From Lineus longissimus (taxonomy: Eukaryota; Nemertea; Pilidiophora; Heteronemertea; Lineidae): a stretch of DNA of 64,000 nucleotides. The DNA lies in NCBI RefSeq assembly GCF_910592395.1, contig NC_088324.1, positions 7,530,953 to 7,594,952 on the forward strand, read 5' to 3'. The position numbers and the translations under genes were made by a program. The notes under the pieces are model-generated. The model was not told the DNA's origin and did no database searches. It saw only the letters and a program-made list of their open reading frames with translations. Below are positions 61,086-64,000 of the stretch, in pieces. Within the stretch, counting starts at the first letter, position 1. Every line of letters starts with the position of its first letter.

Positions 61086-61136
61086 CGACATTACAACTCC
61101 ACTCCTGCAAAATTACTACCGTGAAACGTACAATGG
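61086..61136 (+). CDS. Cav2: Cav2 candidate cassette exon: II-III linker
   Basis: 51 bases, phase 2 in and phase 2 out, acceptor TTTTCACCCAAAAG and donor GTATGT. It encodes DITTPLLQNYYRETYN plus split codons. Because its length is a multiple of three and both neighbours are in phase 2, it can be skipped without a frameshift. The purine-rich end of its acceptor is weak, consistent with optional inclusion. Confidence 0.6.
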
Positions 61137-63234
61137 GTATGTGAAACTACTATAAATTGGTCTGTCATAAGAATGCGTGAACTACATGAGTTTTTGACAA
61201 AAACTCCATCCTCTGTTTTTTTTGTTTTTTTAATCATTTGGGTCATTCAGGATTGAGGCTTGAATAATTTGTTTGTGAGTGTACCGCATGCCCTCGGATA
61301 TGTGCATTGCGGACCGAAACCCTTCCACATTGATGGCGCTCACATGGATGGTTAGTGTGTTGGTACTTTAGAGTCGTTTAAATATTCCCTATCTTTGTTA
61401 TATCCCAGTAAATTCTCGCCAACCACCTTCAGGTTAAAGGTGTCGGGGGTTCGCGTTAAAACAAGGATAAAATATGGCCATGGTGTCCAAACATGCATGT
61501 TTGCGTCCCCACTTCCCTTTTCATTGATCTCCTAACATGCCTAATAGTAAGATAGTAAGATAAACAACAAAAGAAGACCTTTGTTTGACAATTTTCTTTC
61601 TGAAAAAGTCATTCCGAGAAGCGAAAAAATCATCCATCCATAAGGGCACCATCCACATGGGCATGTATCCAGATGGGCGTGGCACAAGTGAGTGCATGGA
61701 TTGTGCTGTTTGCTCTCTCCAGTCTCAGCTGCCCGAAGCAGTTTTGGCTGCGCTGACAAAAATTGGTGTAGGATCATTCGTTGTTAGATCGCACAGGCAA
61801 CCACAATGCTAAGTTGGTCCCTGTTTATCCAGGTTTTCGATTTCTCCTCGTCAAAGCCTCAATCATGAACAACCCCATTTGACCTGGCTTATACAGCACT
61901 GTAGTGCATTGATGATTTTAACGCTGTCACTAATTTTGCCCCTGTGTTTATGTATACATATATCATCAAAATGTAAACACACGCTGTTTGATAAACTGTG
62001 TGTTCGAATTTCAGCACACCATTATGACCGAGTTACCTCGCTTGTGCACCATTTAATATTTGGCTTGTTTTTCAAGTTATGAATTCACGGCTTGATTTTG
62101 AATTCTGGCTCTTTTCGCATCTTGTGTGTCCCCTCCATCTGTTAATGCTGATATTTGAATGAGAATGTGATGCTTTTATGATATTTTGTTGACTTTACTT
62201 TAACACGAACAGTATTAGAAGAATTGCCGGCTTGTTTTGGTAAAAACGTGTTGTATCTTAGCCACAAACCAGCTGTGATTTTACTGGTTTTGCAGAAGTA
62301 TATGAAATAAAGTAAAATTGGGTTAAATTGGAGATGTCTTACTTGGAAATAGCCTCTGTTTTGGCCACAAAAGGTTATGCGTCTTTAAATAAAAAGGGGG
62401 CTCTGTTTATCATCTGTTATTGGTACTTATCAAACTTTCTAAAAGACTTCCATCCTTGATAACATAAGGACAGCAGATCAAAAACTATTCTGGGGTTTTG
62501 TCATAGGTGTGTTAAAACTTAGACCACCATGTTTCATCATTGTTTTACAGATATTTACAGTGCCTCGCTAGCTTGAAGCGATACGTTTGAGAGGTGGCAC
62601 TTAGCATGGTGAATTTCCAGGCAACAATTATCATGATCGTATATGTTTCCTGTATTTGTGTAGCTCTGGCTGCATTTTTCAAGCATTGCTGATGTGGAAT
62701 GGGATGGCAAGCTAGGCATTCTTCAATAAAATAACTTCCTTAAATCGACAACAAATTTTAGTAATGGTGTACATTTAGCCTATCAAAGATAATAGGCTTG
62801 CTAAACGGTCTCCATTCAAATGTACCCTGCATGATAAGTGACTGTTAACTGCCAAATATTCGAGTAATGATCGCTGCTATGTGTGCTGCGATGTGTGATT
62901 TAAATCGCAGGGAGCAGCGTTCAAGTCACTCGATTGCAGGGCGTTTGACTAGTTGAGGCTACTGCTCCTTCAATTTTTTTGGCAGAGTCCAGAATTTCTT
63001 TCAGTTTTTCCAATGAAATAACAAATGTTTGCAAATTGAAATTATTCTCAAAGTCCAGGAAAATGACTGGGAATCGATTTGGAGTGTATTGCAGAACCTC
63101 TTGTCCCCTGCCATCCCATTCGAATGCTGCATCGCCTTCATTACATTATACACTTTTATTTTTGCTGCACCATTTTATGTTTCCCAGCTATACTCTTTCT
63201 AAGACGTCGTTTTCACTCACAGTATATCTTTCAG
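61137..63234 (+). other. Intron in the II-III linker
   Basis: About 2.1 kb; nothing recognised. Confidence 0.75.
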
Positions 63235-63332
63235 TGAGGTGCAGCCAGGCACTGGCTATGATAAACAGAACAACGTCAAAGACAACAGGGAGAAGTCCAT
63301 GGCTATTGAAATGGACAAGACGAAAAGCAACG
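63235..63332 (+). CDS. Cav2: Cav2 exon: II-III linker, charged segment
   Basis: 98 bases, phase 2 in and phase 1 out, acceptor TATCTTTCAG and donor GTGAGG. It encodes EVQPGTGYDKQNNVKDNREK and SMAIEMDKTKSN. It is the last exon visible; the gene continues beyond the window. Confidence 0.82.
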
Positions 63333-64000
63333 GTGAGGCCATACATGTTGCGAGAATGATTTCTCAAACGCTTTTTGCATGATGCTGTCAAATGAAGATT
63401 GTTTTTGTCGTTCACCTTTATAGTTTCAAAGCCTTTTTCTGTTCAGACCTTGTGGGCAGCTGCATGGCATAATTGAAAAGTAGGGTCACCCCAACTTGTC
63501 GAGTTGGCCTGTCCTCGGAAAGAGACGATGAACTACATGTACAACGTGAGAAGTAACAGCCGGGGACACAGCCAATATCAAAAGTTAGATCGGCTGCGGC
63601 TGTGCCCCGTTTCTCAACATTGTTTGAAAATTGCGTTCTTGGATTGTTCTGTTGAATAAAGTTGCGTGCATCTAGTAATGAGATTCTATAAGCGTAATTA
63701 GCATCATTCATAGAAGAAAATGAGCCATCAGTATGTTCTGTGGATGGCAAACAAATTGCAAAACATGAATGAACTGATTTTGTGTGTGCACTCCTAACCA
63801 TTTCCAGTGATATCCAGTGGACTTACCTCTCTGAAAGTATAGTCAAATTACTTCAATCATCATTGGTGTCTGCTGGAATTAAGGCACTGGCCATCAGTGT
63901 GGCATCACTCATTTGCCACTGGCTACCACTGGAATACCTTTGGGCTGGTGTAAGCCCATATCCCTACCCTCCTGTCATTATATATGTTGATGTTGGTGGT
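63333..64000 (+). other. Start of the next II-III linker intron
   Basis: Non-coding to the window end; nothing recognised. Confidence 0.8.

Noticed and set aside
63418-63801. 127-codon minus-strand frame
   Set aside because: No splice or start context and no recognised similarity; it lies in an intron of the channel gene.

Overview
The window is eukaryotic genomic DNA, AT-rich and intron-dominated. It holds the 5' half of one large plus-strand gene: the pore-forming alpha1 subunit of a presynaptic-type (Cav2) voltage-gated calcium channel. The proteins are closest to the invertebrate cacophony / vertebrate CACNA1A-B-E group. The alpha-interaction domain is of the Cav2 type ([14 protein letters not shown]) and the filter motifs are TMEGW (domain I) and TGEDW (domain II). 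Long introns, foldback MITEs, tRNA-type SINEs and a gcTCACCT/(CGT)n repeat suggest a marine invertebrate, perhaps a lophotrochozoan; the species cannot be named from the sequence.

Layout. Positions 1-16679 contain no recognisable exon and are most simply the interior of the intron upstream of IS1. Coding exons run from 16680 to 63332 and all splice phases match. Domain I (IS1 to IS6) lies at 16680-32686, the I-II linker at 33201-47186, domain II at 47111-50083, and the start of the II-III linker at 53581-63332. Domains III and IV, the C-terminus and the first exon(s) are outside the window.

The striking feature is the alternative-exon architecture. Three clusters of tandemly duplicated exons with identical phases lie in domain I and just after it: four versions of the IS3-S4/IS4 voltage-sensor exon (92, 92, 98, 98 nt), two versions of the IS5-P turret/selectivity-filter exon (221 nt each), and two versions of the AID exon (116 nt each, only 56 nt apart). 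Each exon is 2 modulo 3 in length, so skipping a cluster or including two members shifts the frame. This is the signature of mutually exclusive splicing, giving up to 4 x 2 x 2 = 16 channels. Two of the four IS4 exons lack the outermost gating arginine. The AID exons differ at the QxxER motif linked to G-protein beta-gamma modulation. Drosophila cacophony is known to have mutually exclusive IS4 and I-II exons; the four-member IS4 array and the duplicated domain I turret exon are not known to me from any Cav2 gene.

Two introns carry U12 (minor spliceosome) signals: one ends in AC before IS1, the other begins GTATCCTTT inside IIS6. Several small I-II and II-III linker exons look like optional cassettes. 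The introns hold many tandem repeats and at least four families of foldback elements.
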